The notes beneath the pieces are model-generated. The model was not told the DNA's origin. It saw nothing but the letters and a program-made list of their open reading frames with translations, and made no database searches. Shown here in pieces: positions 52,600 through 61,768 of a stretch of DNA of 64,000 nucleotides (positions are counted from its first letter, which is position 1; every line of letters begins with the position of its first letter). A program made the translations under genes and the position numbers. The DNA is taken from NCBI RefSeq assembly GCF_019396325.1, contig NZ_JAHKRO010000001.1, forward strand, positions 248,001-312,000. Reading direction: 5' to 3'. The stretch is from Nonomuraea ceibae. Its GTDB lineage: Bacteria; Actinomycetota; Actinomycetes; Streptosporangiales; Streptosporangiaceae.

Positions 52600-52826
52600 G
52601 CGGAACGTGGTCCTTCTCCGAGGCCGCCTATAAAGGGCATGCTGCCGGGGAGCCCGCTCTCACTGATACTGACCGAGCGGAGGACCTGTATGTGCAGGCG
52701 TACCAACATCCGTGAGGAGTTGGGCACGCCCGTGAAGGTCATGGCTCGCGAGCCAGAGGGCGGGATGCGGAACTCCTTGGGGCCTCTCAGCGGTAGAGGA
52801 GGGCGTAGTCGCTCAGAAGACAAGAG

Positions 52827-52855
52827 AGGCCGCTTCCGATCTTCGGAAGCGGCCT
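52827..52855. terminator. Strong hairpin downstream of tRNA-Pro
   Basis: AGGCCGCTTCCGA and TCGGAAGCGGCCT are perfect 13-bp arms with a 3-nt loop. It lies 21 bp past the tRNA 3' end on the minus strand and is its likely terminator. Confidence 0.8.
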
Positions 52856-52875
52856 TCTACCTGCGGCTACTACTG

Positions 52876-52949
52876 TCGGGGTGGCGGGATTTGAACCCAC
52901 GACCTCTTCGTCCCGAACGAAGCGCGCTGCCAAGCTGCGCTACACCCCG
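52876..52949 (-). tRNA. tRNA-Pro (CGG anticodon)
   Basis: The minus strand folds as a cloverleaf. The acceptor CGGGGTG pairs with CACCCCG, the anticodon stem CTTCG/CGAAG encloses TTCGGGA (anticodon CGG), and GGTTCAAATCC forms the T loop. The CCA tail is not encoded. The 3' end faces the accessory region to the left. Confidence 0.93.
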
Positions 52950-53010
52950 GTGCACGCCGTCTTGCTCGTGCCTGGGAAAGTCTAGCCGACTTCGGGCGTG
53001 CTTGTGACCG

Positions 53011-53904
53011 TCACCGTCGGGGAACCAGCGTGAGCAGCGACGCCTCCGGGAAACACGCGAAGCGGACGGGGGCGTACGGGCTGGTCCCGAGGCCGGCGGA
53101 GACGTGGAGCCAGGCGGAGTCGTGGCGGCTGAGGCCCTTGACGCGGGCGCGGTCGATGCCGCAGTTGGTGACGAGGGCGCCGTAGAAGGGGACGCAGAGC
53201 TGGCCGCCGTGGGTGTGGCCGGCGAGCAGGAGCTGGTAGCCGTCGGCGGCGAAGGCGGTCATGTTGCGCGGCTCGGGGGAGTGCATGACGCCGAGGCGCA
53301 GGTCGGCGTCCGCGGGGGCGGGGCCGGCGACGAGGTCGTAGCGGTCGCGGGAGATGTGGGAGTCGTGGATGCCGGCCACGGCGACGTCGAGGTCGCCGAC
53401 CTTGAGGCGGGCGGTGGTGTTGTTCATGTCGAGCCAGCCTTCGGCGGCCATGCCGGCGCCGAGCTCTTCCCAGGGGAGGTTGGGGATGTGCTGGCGGCGT
53501 TCGTTGCGGGAGGTGCGCCACAGGTAGCGGGCCGGGTTCTTCGGCTGGGGGGCGTAGAGGTCGTTGGAGCCGTACACGAACAGGCCGGGCCGGGCGAGCA
53601 GCGGCTCGAGGGCGTGCAGGAGCGACGGGACGGCGTCGGGGTGGGCGATGGAGTCGCCGGTGTTGACGACGAGGTCGGGCTCCAGCGAGCCGAGGGAGCG
53701 CACCCAGTTGATCAGCATGGTGCGGCGGGGCGTCAGGTGGAGGTCGGACAGGTGCAGGATGCGCACCGGCCGCTGGCCGGGGGCGAGCACCGGCACGTCG
53801 AAGCGCCGCAGCCGGAACGAGTTGCGCTCCACGACCGAGGCGTATCCGAGCCCGGCCAGGCCGAGGCCGAGCACTGACAGGGGCACCGCGACTGCTTTCC
53901 TCAC
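53011..53904 (-). CDS. Metallophosphoesterase (Rv3683-like)
   Basis: This protein of about 297 aa has an N-terminal hydrophobic segment (VPLSVLGLGLAGLGYA) and the calcineurin-like motifs HLSDLHL, NTGDSI, YGSNDLY (in place of GNHD), and LAGHTHGGQ. GTG 53904 is the best start; GTG 53931 is possible. It is probably membrane-anchored and acts outside or on lipids. In M. tuberculosis the equivalent gene lies beside ponA2, as here. Confidence 0.88.
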   Translation of the reverse strand: MRKAVAVPLSVLGLGLAGLGYASVVERNSFRLRRFDVPVLAPGQRPVRILHLSDLHLTPRRTMLINWVRSLGSLEPDLVVNTGDSIAHPDAVPSLLHALEPLLARPGLFVYGSNDLYAPQPKNPARYLWRTSRNERRQHIPNLPWEELGAGMAAEGWLDMNNTTARLKVGDLDVAVAGIHDSHISRDRYDLVAGPAPADADLRLGVMHSPEPRNMTAFAADGYQLLLAGHTHGGQLCVPFYGALVTNCGIDRARVKGLSRHDSAWLHVSAGLGTSPYAPVRFACFPEASLLTLVPRR

Positions 53905-53954
53905 CTCTTCATGATGCCCGACATCCGGCACGGGGCGTTCGCGCACGCGGCAAG

Positions 53955-54419
53955 ATGGACCGCATGAGCGCATTGAAGGACAAGCTGAAGGCCGATCTGA
54001 CGGCCTCACTCAAGGCCCGGGACGAGGTTCGGCTCCGGACCATTCGGATGGCACTGGCCGCGGTGAACGTGGAGGAGGTCGCCGGCAAGGAGGCCAGGGA
54101 GCTCTCCGACGCGGAGATCGTCAAGGTGCTGACCCGTGAGGCGAAGAAGCGGCGGGAGGCGGCGGAGGCTTTCGGCAACGCCGGGCGCGCCGAGCAGGCG
54201 CAGGCGGAGCTGGACGAGCAGGCGGTGCTGGAGGAGTATCTGCCGGCGCAGCTCTCCGACGAGGAGCTGGCCAGGCTGGTCGACGAGGCGGTGGCCGAGA
54301 CCGGCGCGTCGGGGCCGCAGGCCATGGGCCAGGTCATGAAGGTCGTCAACCCGAAGGTGGCCGGGCGGGCCGAGGGCGGCCGGGTGGCCGCGGCCGTGCG
54401 GGCGCGGCTGGCGTCCTGA
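53955..54419 (+). CDS. GatB/YqeY domain protein
   Basis: This 154-aa protein begins LKDKLKADLTASLKARDEVR and ends KVVNPKVAGRAEGGRVAAAV, the YqeY pattern. It has the tail domain of GatB, thought to touch tRNA. ATG 53964 is a close alternative start. It is divergent from the phosphoesterase gene and convergent with the PBP gene. Confidence 0.93.
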   Translation: MDRMSALKDKLKADLTASLKARDEVRLRTIRMALAAVNVEEVAGKEARELSDAEIVKVLTREAKKRREAAEAFGNAGRAEQAQAELDEQAVLEEYLPAQLSDEELARLVDEAVAETGASGPQAMGQVMKVVNPKVAGRAEGGRVAAAVRARLAS

Positions 54420-54427
54420 GGGCTGTG

Positions 54428-54456
54428 GCGGGCCTCTGGCGGGGCCGGAGGCCCGC
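54428..54456. terminator. Bidirectional terminator, yqeY / PBP
   Basis: GCGGGCCTC and GAGGCCCGC arms with an 11-nt loop fill the 40-bp gap between convergent genes. Confidence 0.7.
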
Positions 54457-54459
54457 GGG

Positions 54460-56727
54460 CTAGTTGCGGGCGGGCAGGAGCGGGTTGTCGCCCCAGTCGC
54501 CGTTCTGGCCCCGGTCGTCGCCGTTGCCGTCGCCGCGCCGGTCGTCGAACCAGTCGGCCAGGTCGGACGGGTCGCCGACGTCGGGACCGCCTTCGTCGCC
54601 GTCGTCGCCCTTGTCCTTCTTCTTCTTGGGCTTGGGCGCGCACTCGTCGGTGCAGCCGCCGAAGCGTGACTGGTCGACGGGATGGAACTTGGCCGCCTCG
54701 ACGCCCTTGAGCGCGGCCATCATCGAGTCCTTCCAGATCGGCCCGGAGATCGACGCGCCGTAGACGTACCCGTAGTACTGCCCGCCGATGGTGACGCCGA
54801 CGAGGTCGTGGGCGAAGGCGCCGCGCGGGTCGCCGAGGCTGACGGCGGAGGCGAGGTTCGGGGTGTAGCCGGCGAACCAGGCGGCGGTGTAGCCGTCGGT
54901 GGTGCCGGTCTTGCCGGCGGCGTCACGGCCGATGCCGCCGACGCCGGTCATGGTGCCCTTGGTGAAGACGCCTTCCAGCACGGCGCTGACGGCGTCGGCC
55001 ACCTCCTCGTCCATGACCTGCGAGCACTTGGGCTTGAACCGCATGACCTCGCCGTAGCGGTCCTTGACCTCGGTGACGGCGAGCGGCTGGCAGTACTTGC
55101 CGCGCGCGCCGAAGACGGCGTAGGAGTTGGCCACGGTGACCGGGTCGACCTCGTTGATGCCGAGCGTGAAGGTCTCGAACTCGCGCAGGTCGTCGCCGTC
55201 GGCCCGCTTGAGCCCGAGGCGCTTGGACAGCTTGACCACCTTGCAGAGGCCGACTTCCTGCTCCAGCCGCATGAAGAACGTGTTGACCGAGCCCCAGGTG
55301 CCGGTCTGCAGGGTCTTGAAGCCGCCGCCGCCCTCGCTGGAGTTGCGCACCTCGTGGCTGGGGTCGCCGACGTTCTTGCCCTTGCAGTTCTTGAACGCGC
55401 TGTAGCCGGAGGCGGTGTAGCCGGCGGGGGAGGGGAAGCCGTCGTTGAACTTCAGCCCCTCTTCGAGCGCCGTGGCCAGCGTGTAGGCCTTGGCGGTTGA
55501 GCCCTGCTGGAAGCCGGGGCCGCCGCCGTGTGCCATGTCGGCGACGAGGTTGTAGCTGATCTCGTTCTTCTTCTTGTTGTTGCCGTACTTGCGGGAGGCG
55601 GCCATGGCCTTGATCTCGCCGGTGCCCGGGACGATCATCGCCTGGGCGGCGACGGGCTTGTCCTTGGGGCTCACGTACTTCTTGATCGCCTTTTCGGACG
55701 CCTTCTGCATCTTCGGGTCGATCGTGGTCTTGATGGTCAGGCCGCCGCGCTGGAGGAGCTTGAGCCGGTCCTTGGCGGTCTTGCCGAAGTCGGCGTTGAG
55801 CAGGATCTCGTTCTGCACGTAGAGGCAGAAGTACGGGTATTCGCTCTCCTCGCACCCGCCGGGGAACGGGACGTCCTTCCAGCCGAGCTTCTTGGCCTTG
55901 GCGTCGGCGGCCTCGGCCTTGGTGATGGTGCCGATCTCGGCCATCCGGTCGAGCACCACGTTGCGCCGCTCCAGCAGCAGCGCGCGCGACTTGGGGCCGA
56001 CGTTGGGGTCGGTCCTGGCTGGGTTCTGGACGGCGCCGGCGAGGGTGGCGGCCTGGGCCAGGGTGAGCTTGGAGGCGGGCTTGTCGAAGAAGCGCTTGGC
56101 GGCTGCCTGGATGCCGTGGGCTCCGGCGCCGAAGTAGGCGATGTTCAGGTAGCGCTCGAGGATCTGGTCCTTGGTGTACTTCTTCTCGATCGCCATCGCG
56201 TAGCGCAGTTCGGCCAGTTTGCGGGAGATCGTGGGGGCGATGGCCGCCGCCTGCTCCTCGGGCGTCTCGGCCGAGTTGACCAGCACCTGCTTCACGTACT
56301 GCTGTGTGATCGAAGAACCGCCCTGCGTCACGCCGCCGGTGGTAAGGTTCTTGATCAGCGCCCGGGTGGTGCCCTCGATGTCGATCGGTCCGTGCTGGTA
56401 GAAGCGGAAGTCCTCGATCGCGATCAGGGCCTTCTGCATGATGGGCGCGACCTTGTCGAGGGTCACCGACTGGCGGTTCTCGAAGTAGAACTGCGCGATC
56501 TGGTCGCCGTTGGCGTCGAGCAGCACTGTGCGCTCGGACAGCGGCGGTTCGGCCAGGTCCTCGGGCTTGAGGTCGAGCATCTCCATGCCGCTCTTGGCGG
56601 AGACGCCCGCGCCGCCGACCGCGGGCAGCGCCACGGCTGCCGCCAGCACGCCTGCGGCCGACCCAGCTGCGATCAGCTTGATGACGTTCAGGATCGGCGA
56701 GGAACGATCTTTGCCCTGAGCTTGCAC
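54460..56727 (-). CDS. ponA2: Class A penicillin-binding protein
   Basis: This is a 755-aa bifunctional peptidoglycan synthase. A short N-terminal tail precedes one transmembrane helix (LIAAGSAAGVLAAAVALPAV). The transglycosylase has IEDFRFYQHGPIDIEG with the catalytic Glu, and GGSSITQQYVK. The transpeptidase has the serine in GSTAKAYT (S-x-x-K), SVN and KTGTT. The C-terminal tail is lysine- then aspartate/glycine-rich; no PASTA domain is seen, unlike mycobacterial PonA2. GTG 56727 is preferred to the in-frame ATG 56808. The symbol rests on synteny with the whiB and ArsA-like genes. Confidence 0.9.
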   Translation of the reverse strand: MQAQGKDRSSPILNVIKLIAAGSAAGVLAAAVALPAVGGAGVSAKSGMEMLDLKPEDLAEPPLSERTVLLDANGDQIAQFYFENRQSVTLDKVAPIMQKALIAIEDFRFYQHGPIDIEGTTRALIKNLTTGGVTQGGSSITQQYVKQVLVNSAETPEEQAAAIAPTISRKLAELRYAMAIEKKYTKDQILERYLNIAYFGAGAHGIQAAAKRFFDKPASKLTLAQAATLAGAVQNPARTDPNVGPKSRALLLERRNVVLDRMAEIGTITKAEAADAKAKKLGWKDVPFPGGCEESEYPYFCLYVQNEILLNADFGKTAKDRLKLLQRGGLTIKTTIDPKMQKASEKAIKKYVSPKDKPVAAQAMIVPGTGEIKAMAASRKYGNNKKKNEISYNLVADMAHGGGPGFQQGSTAKAYTLATALEEGLKFNDGFPSPAGYTASGYSAFKNCKGKNVGDPSHEVRNSSEGGGGFKTLQTGTWGSVNTFFMRLEQEVGLCKVVKLSKRLGLKRADGDDLREFETFTLGINEVDPVTVANSYAVFGARGKYCQPLAVTEVKDRYGEVMRFKPKCSQVMDEEVADAVSAVLEGVFTKGTMTGVGGIGRDAAGKTGTTDGYTAAWFAGYTPNLASAVSLGDPRGAFAHDLVGVTIGGQYYGYVYGASISGPIWKDSMMAALKGVEAAKFHPVDQSRFGGCTDECAPKPKKKKDKGDDGDEGGPDVGDPSDLADWFDDRRGDGNGDDRGQNGDWGDNPLLPARN

Positions 56728-56968
56728 AGTACCAAGGGTACGTCGAAAGGGTGACCTTATCGGTAACACGCCTGCATTTCGCCTTGACTGACGGGGGTGA
56801 CTAGTCATTCCCGGTCAAGACTCCAGCGAGAATTTGGTCCTCTGGGGTCTGTCGGCCCGAAGGTCTTCTTGCGTACGTTCTCCCTGCGGCAACTGAATAC
56901 GGAGGCTCGGCGCCCGCGCCCGTCGGCCCCAACTGACGACTGACCACCTAAGGGGAGTGGGGTCGAAA

Positions 56969-57265
56969 ATGTGGATCACGGATTGGACCTCCCGTGCCGC
57001 CTGTAAAGGTGCGGATCCTGACGCTCTGTTCGTCCAGGGAGCCGCCCAGAACAGGGCGAAGCTCATCTGCCGAGGATGCCCTGTCCGTACCGAATGCCTC
57101 GCCGATGCGCTCGACAACCGCATCGAGTTCGGGGTGTGGGGCGGTATGACCGAGCGGGAGCGGCGAGCGCTGCTTCGGCGGCGACCGGACGTCGACTCGT
57201 GGCGCGAGCTGCTCGAGTCGGCCAAAGAAGAGTACGAGCGGACCAACGAGCTGATCGCCGGCTGA
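56969..57265 (+). CDS. whiB4: WhiB-family iron-sulfur regulator
   Basis: This 98-aa protein has cysteines in RAACKGADPDALF, ICRGCPVRTECLADAL (C-x2-C-x5-C) and the GVWGGMTERERR turn. It is divergent from the PBP gene and convergent with the ArsA-like pair, the arrangement of whiB4 in M. tuberculosis. ATG 56969 follows AAGGGGAG; GTG 56957 is possible. It senses redox or nitric oxide through a [4Fe-4S] cluster in the known orthologue. Confidence 0.9.
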   Translation: MWITDWTSRAACKGADPDALFVQGAAQNRAKLICRGCPVRTECLADALDNRIEFGVWGGMTERERRALLRRRPDVDSWRELLESAKEEYERTNELIAG

Positions 57266-57273
57266 GCCGGCCC

Positions 57274-57303
57274 GAGAGCGCGGCCGACCCCGGCCGTGCT
57301 CTC
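57274..57303. terminator. Bidirectional terminator, whiB / ArsA-like
   Basis: GAGAGCGCGGCCG and CGGCCGTGCTCTC pair with one wobble around ACCC. It lies between convergent genes and reaches the ArsA-like stop codon. Confidence 0.7.
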
Positions 57304-58429
57304 AGCCGTTCGCCAGGAGCTCTCCGACGCGTCGCAGGCCATCCAGGTCGTGCACGTCCTCGGTCATGGCTGCCACCTTGGCGATGGGCACCGTGGGATG
57401 GGCGCTGACGAAGTGGTCCTGCTCCCGGTGCCCGCGAGCGGCGAGCTGCATCCGGCCCGTGTGTAGCCGCAACACGGCCGCGGTCAGCTCGTGCTCGCCC
57501 CGCGATTCCAGGTCTTCGGCCGCGGCGGCGCTTCTCACGCCCGAGAGCGTCGCCGCCGGCGACTCGTGGACCCGGTTGACGACCAGGCCGGCGAGCGGCA
57601 TCCGCTCCTCGGCCAGCCGCTCGACGAAGTAGGAAGCCTCGCGCATCGCGTCGCGCTCCGGCGCGGCGACCACGATGAAGGCGGTGCCGGGTGCCTGGAG
57701 CAGCTTGTACGTCTGGTCGGCGCGCTGCCTGAAACCGCCGAACACCGCGTCCAGGGCCGACACGAACGTCTGCAGGTCCTTGATCACCTGCGCGCCCAGC
57801 AGCTTGGTCATGGCTCCGGCGACGATCCCGAACCCGGCGTTGAGCAGCTTGAACGCGCTGCGCCCGCCGGCCTTGGCGGGTGCGGTGAGCAGCTTGATGA
57901 ACCTGCCGTCGAGGAAGCGGCCGAGCCGTTCCGGCGCGTCGAGGAAGTCGAGCGCCGAGCGTGACGGCGGCGTGTCGACGATGATCAGGTCCCACTCGTC
58001 GGAGCGGCGGAGCTGGCCCAGCTTCTCCATCGCCATGTACTCCTGGGTGCCGGAGAAGCTGGACGACAGCGACTGGTAGAAGGGGTTCGACAGGATCTGG
58101 CGGGCCCGTTCGGGATCGGCGTGCGCCTCGATGATCTCGTCGAACGTGCGCTTCATGTCGAGCATCATCGCGTAGAGCTGGCCGCCGTCCTCGCTCTCGG
58201 TGACCAGGCGCGGGGTGTTGTCGAGCTCGGTGAGGCCCATCGACTGGGCCAGGCGGCGGGCCGGGTCGACGGTGAGCACGACGGCGCACCTGCCACGTTC
58301 GGCGGCGCGCAGGCCCAGCGCGGCGGCCGTGGTGGTCTTGCCGACGCCGCCCGAGCCGCAGCAGACGATGATCCGGGTGCCCCGGTCGTCGAGGATGGCG
58401 TCGATGTCGAGGGTGGCGGGCTTCTTCAC
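57302..58429 (-). CDS. ArsA/Get3-like ATPase (second of pair, Rv3680-like)
   Basis: This 375-aa P-loop ATPase has the deviant Walker A CCGSGGVGKTTTAAALGLRA, switch I TVDPARRLAQSMGL and switch II LIIVDTPPSRSALDFLD. The pair is conserved next to whiB4 in actinobacteria; the M. tuberculosis proteins have been linked to metabolite stress rather than arsenic. GTG 58429 overlaps the stop of the upstream ATPase (GTGA), so the two are made together and may form a complex. Confidence 0.92.
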   Translation of the reverse strand: MKKPATLDIDAILDDRGTRIIVCCGSGGVGKTTTAAALGLRAAERGRCAVVLTVDPARRLAQSMGLTELDNTPRLVTESEDGGQLYAMMLDMKRTFDEIIEAHADPERARQILSNPFYQSLSSSFSGTQEYMAMEKLGQLRRSDEWDLIIVDTPPSRSALDFLDAPERLGRFLDGRFIKLLTAPAKAGGRSAFKLLNAGFGIVAGAMTKLLGAQVIKDLQTFVSALDAVFGGFRQRADQTYKLLQAPGTAFIVVAAPERDAMREASYFVERLAEERMPLAGLVVNRVHESPAATLSGVRSAAAAEDLESRGEHELTAAVLRLHTGRMQLAARGHREQDHFVSAHPTVPIAKVAAMTEDVHDLDGLRRVGELLANG

Positions 58430-59427
58430 GCTGCTCCCTGCTTGCGGATGCTCTCGGCCAGCTCGTACAGCCCTGCCAGGTCCACCCCGTCGGTGAGCAG
58501 CGGCAGCTCGTAGCGCGGCAGCGTGGAGGCGGCCAGCGATTCGCGTTCGGCGCGTTCGAGGTCGGTGCGGCGGGCGTGCTCGACGACCTCTTCGGCGAGC
58601 GCCTCGGCCAGGGCGCCGACGTCGGACCCGTCGGCGAGCCCGGCGGCCTTGAGGCCGAGCGTGAGCTCTCCGGCGTCGAATCCGCCCTTGACAGCCCTGT
58701 CAAGGGCGGCCTGCGGGAGGAGGGATTCGCGCACCATGTTGATGAAGATGCCACCGGTGGGCAGTCCCGCGCCGGCGAGTTCGGCGATTCCGTCGAGTGT
58801 TTCCTGGACGGGCATCTCTTCCAGCAGCGTCACGAAATGCACAGCCGTTTCCGGACTTTTCACGACGCCGTGGACGAGGTCGGAGTGGCTCTTGATCGGG
58901 CCCACCTTGGCCAGCCCGGCGACCTCCTGGGTGACGTTCAGGAACCGCGTGATGCGGCCCGTGGGCGGCGCGTCGAGCACCACGGCGTCGTAGACCCGCT
59001 TGCCGTCACGCCCGCGCCGGCGCACGGCCTCGGTGGTCTTGCCGGTGACCAGCACGTCCCGGAAGCCGGGGGCCACGGTGGTGGCGAAGTCGACGAGACC
59101 CATCTTGGTCAGCGCGCGACCCGCCCGGCGCATCCCGTAGAACATCTCCATGTATTCGAGCATGGCGTCTTCGGGGTCGATGGCCAGCGCGAACACGTCA
59201 CCGCCCGAGGGCGCCACGGCGATCCGGCGCTCCTCGTACGGCAGCGGCGGCAGGTCGAAGATCTGCGCGATGCCCTGGCGGCCCTCCACCTCCACGAGCA
59301 GCACCTTGCGGCCGCCTGCGGCGAGGGCGAGGGCGAGGGCCGCGGCGACCGTCGTCTTGCCCGTGCCGCCCTTGCCGGTGACGACGTGCAGTCGCACGCC
59401 GTCCCAGTCCGTGTCCGGAGAGTCCAC
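58426..59427 (-). CDS. ArsA/Get3-like ATPase (first of pair, Rv3679-like)
   Basis: This 333-aa ATPase from GTG 59427 has Walker A VTGKGGTGKTTVAAALALAL near residue 16 and switch II VVLDAPPTGRITRFLN. It is shorter than its partner and lacks the same C-terminal part. It is divergent from the 51-aa gene at 59506; the 78-bp gap must hold both promoters. Confidence 0.92.
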   Translation of the reverse strand: MDSPDTDWDGVRLHVVTGKGGTGKTTVAAALALALAAGGRKVLLVEVEGRQGIAQIFDLPPLPYEERRIAVAPSGGDVFALAIDPEDAMLEYMEMFYGMRRAGRALTKMGLVDFATTVAPGFRDVLVTGKTTEAVRRRGRDGKRVYDAVVLDAPPTGRITRFLNVTQEVAGLAKVGPIKSHSDLVHGVVKSPETAVHFVTLLEEMPVQETLDGIAELAGAGLPTGGIFINMVRESLLPQAALDRAVKGGFDAGELTLGLKAAGLADGSDVGALAEALAEEVVEHARRTDLERAERESLAASTLPRYELPLLTDGVDLAGLYELAESIRKQGAA

Positions 59428-59505
59428 GACTTCGAGGCTACCGAACGGTCACTTGTCGAAAGCCCGCGACCACCGTTTGAGATTGCTCACACTACGCTGA
59501 GCCCC

Positions 59506-59661
59506 ATGAAGAAATGGGAGTACCTCACCGCCCCGGTGCTGATACACAACACCAAGATGATCCTCGACAACTTCGGCGCCGACGGCTGGGAGCTGGTCCA
59601 GATCGTGCAGGGCGCGACGCCCGAGCAGCTGGTCGCGTACTTCAAGAGGGAGAAGGCATGA
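59506..59661 (+). CDS. DUF4177-like small protein
   Basis: This 51-aa protein begins KKWEYLTAPVLIHNTKMILD and has FGADGWELVQIV, the DUF4177 pattern. The function is unknown. Its stop codon overlaps the RidA-family start (ATGA), so it is part of that operon. Confidence 0.85.
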   Translation: MKKWEYLTAPVLIHNTKMILDNFGADGWELVQIVQGATPEQLVAYFKREKA

Positions 59662-60116
59662 GTCCCGAGCAGAAGATCGAGGAGCTGGGCCTGACGCTCC
59701 CCGAGGTCGTGGCCCCGCTGGCGGCCTACGTGCCGACCGTGCGCACCGGTCAGCTCGTCTACACCTCGGGCCAGGTCCCGATGGTCGAGGGCAAGCTGCA
59801 CCAGACCGGCAAGCTGGGCGCCGACCTGGGCGTCGACGAGGGCCGCGAGCAGGCCCGCATCTGCGCGCTCAACGCCGTCGCCGCGCTCAAGGCCGAGGTC
59901 GGCGAGCTGTCGCGGGTGAAGCGGATCGTCAAGGCCGTGGTCTTCGTGGCCAGCGCGCCCGACTTCACCCAGCAGCCGCAGGTGGCCAACGGCGCGAGCG
60001 AGCTGCTGGCCGAGATCTTCGGCGAGGCCGGCAAGCACGCGCGCAGCGCCGTCGGCGTGGCCGCGCTGCCCCTCGACGCTCCGGTGGAAGTGGAGCTGAT
60101 CGCGGAGGTGTCCTGA
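59658..60116 (+). CDS. RidA family protein (Rv3678c-like)
   Basis: This 152-aa protein belongs to the YjgF/YER057c/UK114 group. VRTGQLVYTSGQVPMVEGKL and EQARICALNAVAALKAEVGE match, and HARSAVGVAALPLDAPVEVE is the C-terminal region with the substrate-contacting Arg. RidA proteins hydrolyse reactive enamine/imine intermediates. It belongs to the operon 59506-61768. Confidence 0.92.
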   Translation: MSPEQKIEELGLTLPEVVAPLAAYVPTVRTGQLVYTSGQVPMVEGKLHQTGKLGADLGVDEGREQARICALNAVAALKAEVGELSRVKRIVKAVVFVASAPDFTQQPQVANGASELLAEIFGEAGKHARSAVGVAALPLDAPVEVELIAEVS

Positions 60117-60164
60117 AGGTCCGATATGTCACCATGACCGAGTGATGTTCTAGAAGGAGGTCAT

Positions 60165-60980
60165 GTGGCTGGACTTCGGCTCCCCGACGAGCTCGCCGAG
60201 CGGGCACGGGGCATCATCGCCGGGCAGGTCGACCCGGCCCCGGCGCGGGACGCCGCCACGGTGGCGATCCTGCGCCCGGGCCGGCCCGACGGCGTCCAGG
60301 CCTACCTGCTGCGCCGCAAGGCCACGATGGCCTTCGCCGCCGGGGCGTACGTCTTCCCCGGCGGCTCCGTCGATCCGCGCGACACCGACCAGGCCGTGGC
60401 CTGGGCCGGGCCGTCGCCCGCCGAGTGGGGGCGGATCTTCGGAGCTGGCGAGGCGGTGGCCAGAGGGCTGGTGTGCGCCGCCGTGCGGGAGACGTTCGAG
60501 GAGTCGGGCGTGCTGCTCGCGGGCGCCGGGCCCGATTCGGTGGTCGCCGACACGACCGGTGACGGGTGGGAGGCCGACCGGCTGGCGCTCATCGACCGCA
60601 GCCTGTCCTTCGCCGACTTCCTCGACCGGCGCGGCCTGGTGCTGCGCTCCGACCTGCTCAAGCCGTGGGCGCACTGGATCACGCCGGAGGTCGAGACCCG
60701 GCGCTTCGACACCCGCTTCTTCGTCGCCGTGCTCCCGGAGGGCCAGCGCACCCGCGACGTAGGCGGCGAGGCGGACCAGGTGGTCTGGCAGCGCCCCGCC
60801 GACGCGGTCGCGCTGGCCGACCGGGGAGAGATCTTCCTGATGCCGCCCACCCGCCAGACGCTCGCCGAGCTGGCCGGGCACGACGGCGTGGAGTCGGTGC
60901 TGGCCGAGAAGCGGGAGATCGTCACGATCATGCCGAAGGTCGTGGAGGTCGACGGTGAGTGGCGGCTGGTGACCGGATGA
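60165..60980 (+). CDS. NUDIX hydrolase
   Basis: This 271-aa protein is read from GTG 60165 with a strong AGAAGGAGG. FPGGSVDPRD followed by AAVRETFEESGVLL forms a NUDIX box with an insertion. It is longer than simple NUDIX enzymes and resembles the larger NUDT19-like group, which acts on acyl-CoA. The stop codon overlaps the next start (ATGA). Confidence 0.88.
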   Translation: MAGLRLPDELAERARGIIAGQVDPAPARDAATVAILRPGRPDGVQAYLLRRKATMAFAAGAYVFPGGSVDPRDTDQAVAWAGPSPAEWGRIFGAGEAVARGLVCAAVRETFEESGVLLAGAGPDSVVADTTGDGWEADRLALIDRSLSFADFLDRRGLVLRSDLLKPWAHWITPEVETRRFDTRFFVAVLPEGQRTRDVGGEADQVVWQRPADAVALADRGEIFLMPPTRQTLAELAGHDGVESVLAEKREIVTIMPKVVEVDGEWRLVTG

Positions 60981-61768
60981 GCGGCCTGCACATCCCGATC
61001 GGCGGCCCCGACGGGTCCCGTACGGACCACGCCGAGAACCTGCTCGCGCCCAACCCGTCGGCGATGACGCTCGACGGCACCAACACGTGGGTCATCGGCG
61101 GCCAGGACGAGGTCGTGGTCGTCGACCCGGGCCCCGGCGACGAGGGTCACCTGTTGCGCGTCCGCGACCACCTGGGCGGGCGCCGGGTACGGGAGATCCT
61201 GCTCACCCACGGCCATTTCGACCACAGCGGCGGCGCCCGGCGCTTCGCCGAGCTCGTCGAGGCTCCCGTACGCGCCCTCGACCCCCGCCACAGGCTGGGC
61301 GAGGAGGGCCTGGCCGACGGCGACGTGGTGACCGTGGCCGGGCTGGAGATCCACGTGTACGGGACGCCGGGGCACTCGTTCGACTCGCTGTGCTTCTGGC
61401 TGCCGGCCGACCGGGCGATGCTGACCGGCGACACCGTGCTGGGCCGGGGCACCACGATCATCGCTGGCGACGGCGGGCTGGCCGACTACCTGCGCAGCCT
61501 CGACAGGCTCAGGGCGGTGGCGGAGAGCCTGGAGGCGCGGGCGCTGCTGCCGGGCCACGGGCCGGTGCTGCCGGACCCGATCGGCGCGCTCGACGGCTAC
61601 ATCGCGCACCGGCGCGAACGCCTGGACCAGATCAGGCAGGCGCGGGAGCAGGGCGCGCGCACGCCGAGGGAGATCGTGAAGATCGTGTACGCGAACGTCG
61701 ACCGGTCGCTGTGGCCCGCCGCCGAGCTGTCGGTGCGGGCCCAGCTCGACTATCTGGAGCGGTTGTAG
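60977..61768 (+). CDS. Metallo-beta-lactamase fold hydrolase (Rv3677c-like)
   Basis: This is a 263-aa protein. LLTHGHFDHSGG is the metal-binding H-x-H-x-D-H motif, with GTPGHSFDSLCFWL, LTGDTVLGRG and LLPGHGPVLPD as later ligands. It is similar to LACTB2-type hydrolases, some of which are ribonucleases. ATG 60977 overlaps the NUDIX stop. Its 3' end overlaps the convergent crp gene by 19 bp. Confidence 0.9.
   Translation: MSGLHIPIGGPDGSRTDHAENLLAPNPSAMTLDGTNTWVIGGQDEVVVVDPGPGDEGHLLRVRDHLGGRRVREILLTHGHFDHSGGARRFAELVEAPVRALDPRHRLGEEGLADGDVVTVAGLEIHVYGTPGHSFDSLCFWLPADRAMLTGDTVLGRGTTIIAGDGGLADYLRSLDRLRAVAESLEARALLPGHGPVLPDPIGALDGYIAHRRERLDQIRQAREQGARTPREIVKIVYANVDRSLWPAAELSVRAQLDYLERL

Noticed and set aside
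52639..53007. Plus-strand 122-codon frame reading through the tRNA
   Set aside because: Its product contains WRDLNPRPLRP, the well-known artefact of translating the antisense of a tRNA gene.
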